Source of the DNA: Pseudomonas alkylphenolica
Lineage (GTDB): Bacteria; Pseudomonadota; Gammaproteobacteria; Pseudomonadales; Pseudomonadaceae
Direction of reading: 5' to 3'
DNA length: 42,211 nucleotides
NCBI RefSeq assembly: GCF_016009175.1
Contig: NZ_JADUCM010000040.1
Span: 1-42,211 of the forward strand
Shown in pieces: positions 41,751 through 42,211 of the stretch; within the stretch, counting starts at the first letter, position 1, and the number at the start of each line of letters is the position of its first letter. The position numbers were made by a program, and so were the translations under genes. The notes below the pieces were generated by a model. It was given only the letters and a program-made list of their open reading frames with translations, did no database searches and was not told the DNA's origin.

Positions 41751-42211
41751 ATGAACGGTAAGAAAATCTACATTTCCGACGTCACCCTGCGCGACGGCAG
41801 CCATGCCATTCGCCACCAGTACTCGATCCAGAACGTGCAGGACATTGCCCGCGCACTGGACAAGGCCAAGGTCGATTCGATCGAAGTCGCCCATGGCGAC
41901 GGCCTGCAGGGCTCGAGCTTCAACTACGGCTTTGGCAAACACACCGACCTTGAGTACATCGAGGCCGTGGCCGACGTCATCGAGCATGCGCAGATCGCCA
42001 CCTTGCTGCTGCCCGGCATCGGCTCGGTGCATGACCTCAAGGCTGCCTACAACGCCGGTGCGCGGGTGGTACGCGTGGCCACGCATTGCACCGAAGCCGA
42101 CGTGTCGAAGCAGCACATCGAATACGCCCGCGAGCTGGGCATGGACACCGTCGGCTTTTTGATGATGAGCCACATGATCCCGGCCGAGCAGCTGGCCGCC
42201 CAGGGCAAGTT
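41751..42211 (+). CDS. mhpE: 4-hydroxy-2-oxovalerate aldolase MhpE (5' part, cut by window edge)
   Basis: The first 153 codons are present, in frame with no stop to the window edge. The N-terminus KIYISDVTLRDGSHAIRHQ is the HMG-lyase-like aldolase signature with the catalytic Arg-Asp (residues 14-15). HGDGLQGSSFNYGFG follows. The C-terminal metal-binding His pair is outside the window. ATG 41751 follows GAGGAG, 11 bases after mhpF. It would split 4-hydroxy-2-oxovalerate into pyruvate and acetaldehyde. Confidence 0.9.
   Translation, partial: MNGKKIYISDVTLRDGSHAIRHQYSIQNVQDIARALDKAKVDSIEVAHGDGLQGSSFNYGFGKHTDLEYIEAVADVIEHAQIATLLLPGIGSVHDLKAAYNAGARVVRVATHCTEADVSKQHIEYARELGMDTVGFLMMSHMIPAEQLAAQGK

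Noticed and set aside
1..42211. CRISPR arrays, tRNA or rRNA genes
   Set aside because: No spaced short direct repeats of the needed kind and no cloverleaf or rRNA-like segment were seen by reading; a covariance-model scan was not possible here.

Overview
The window looks like a Pseudomonas chromosome, most likely from the P. putida group. It is GC-rich with GC-biased codons. It carries several extragenic palindromes of the Pseudomonas REP type, and its gene order over roughly 0.3-23.6 kb matches, from memory, the P. putida KT2440 segment that runs from a peptidase C26 gene through the D-lysine cluster and a MuxABC-OpmB type efflux operon to an MHYT-GGDEF-EAL gene. No rRNA, tRNA or CRISPR array was seen.

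Layout. (1) 1-350: the 5' end of a transposase gene cut by the window edge, then hairpins and a terminator. (2) 0.35-9.9 kb: D-lysine/amino-acid catabolism. A class I glutamine amidotransferase (PuuD type) and a small glycine-rich membrane protein precede a leftward operon: RpiR regulator, periplasmic binding protein, two ABC permeases, amaD and the ABC ATPase. The divergent rightward genes are dpkA and amaC. Together they would import a basic amino acid such as D-lysine, deaminate it by AmaD or AmaC to delta1-piperideine-2-carboxylate, and reduce that to L-pipecolate with DpkA. The RpiR protein is the obvious local regulator, and a cluster of palindromes lies in the divergent promoter region. 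(3) 10.1-12.1 kb: an amino-acid permease and thiol peroxidase tpx. (4) 12.2-21.2 kb: muxA-muxB-muxC-opmB, a tripartite efflux operon with two different RND subunits, joined by 4-base overlaps. (5) 21.5-26.0 kb: a c-di-GMP enzyme, a DUF1652-like protein, a DUF1345 membrane protein and nnrS.

(6) 26.2-28.3 kb: a solitary tyrosine recombinase, and an AT-rich orphan gene that looks foreign. (7) 28.3-35.2 kb: a LuxR-type regulator, a small secreted protein, a PhyH-family oxygenase, a tandem universal stress protein, succinate-semialdehyde dehydrogenase (sad) with its divergent LysR regulator, and a yiaW-yiaV pair. (8) 35.3-42.2 kb: mhpR and the divergent mhpABCDFE operon for 3-(3-hydroxyphenyl)propionate meta-cleavage: hydroxylation (MhpA), ring cleavage (MhpB), hydrolysis (MhpC), hydration (MhpD), aldol cleavage (MhpE, cut by the window edge) and acetaldehyde oxidation to acetyl-CoA (MhpF).

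The most interesting non-coding signals are these. Three GTCATwwTGAC palindromes lie upstream of nnrS, fit the NorR rule GT-N7-AC, and sit above a weak sigma-54-like promoter. A perfect MhpR-type operator sits about 61 bases upstream of the inferred mhpA start site, followed by an unusually long leader that encodes a 19-residue peptide with its own strong ribosome-binding site and a hairpin straight after its stop codon. A palindrome cluster lies between rpiR and dpkA, with a look-alike motif upstream of the amidotransferase gene. All functions are read from sequence and recalled family knowledge; nothing was searched or computed.
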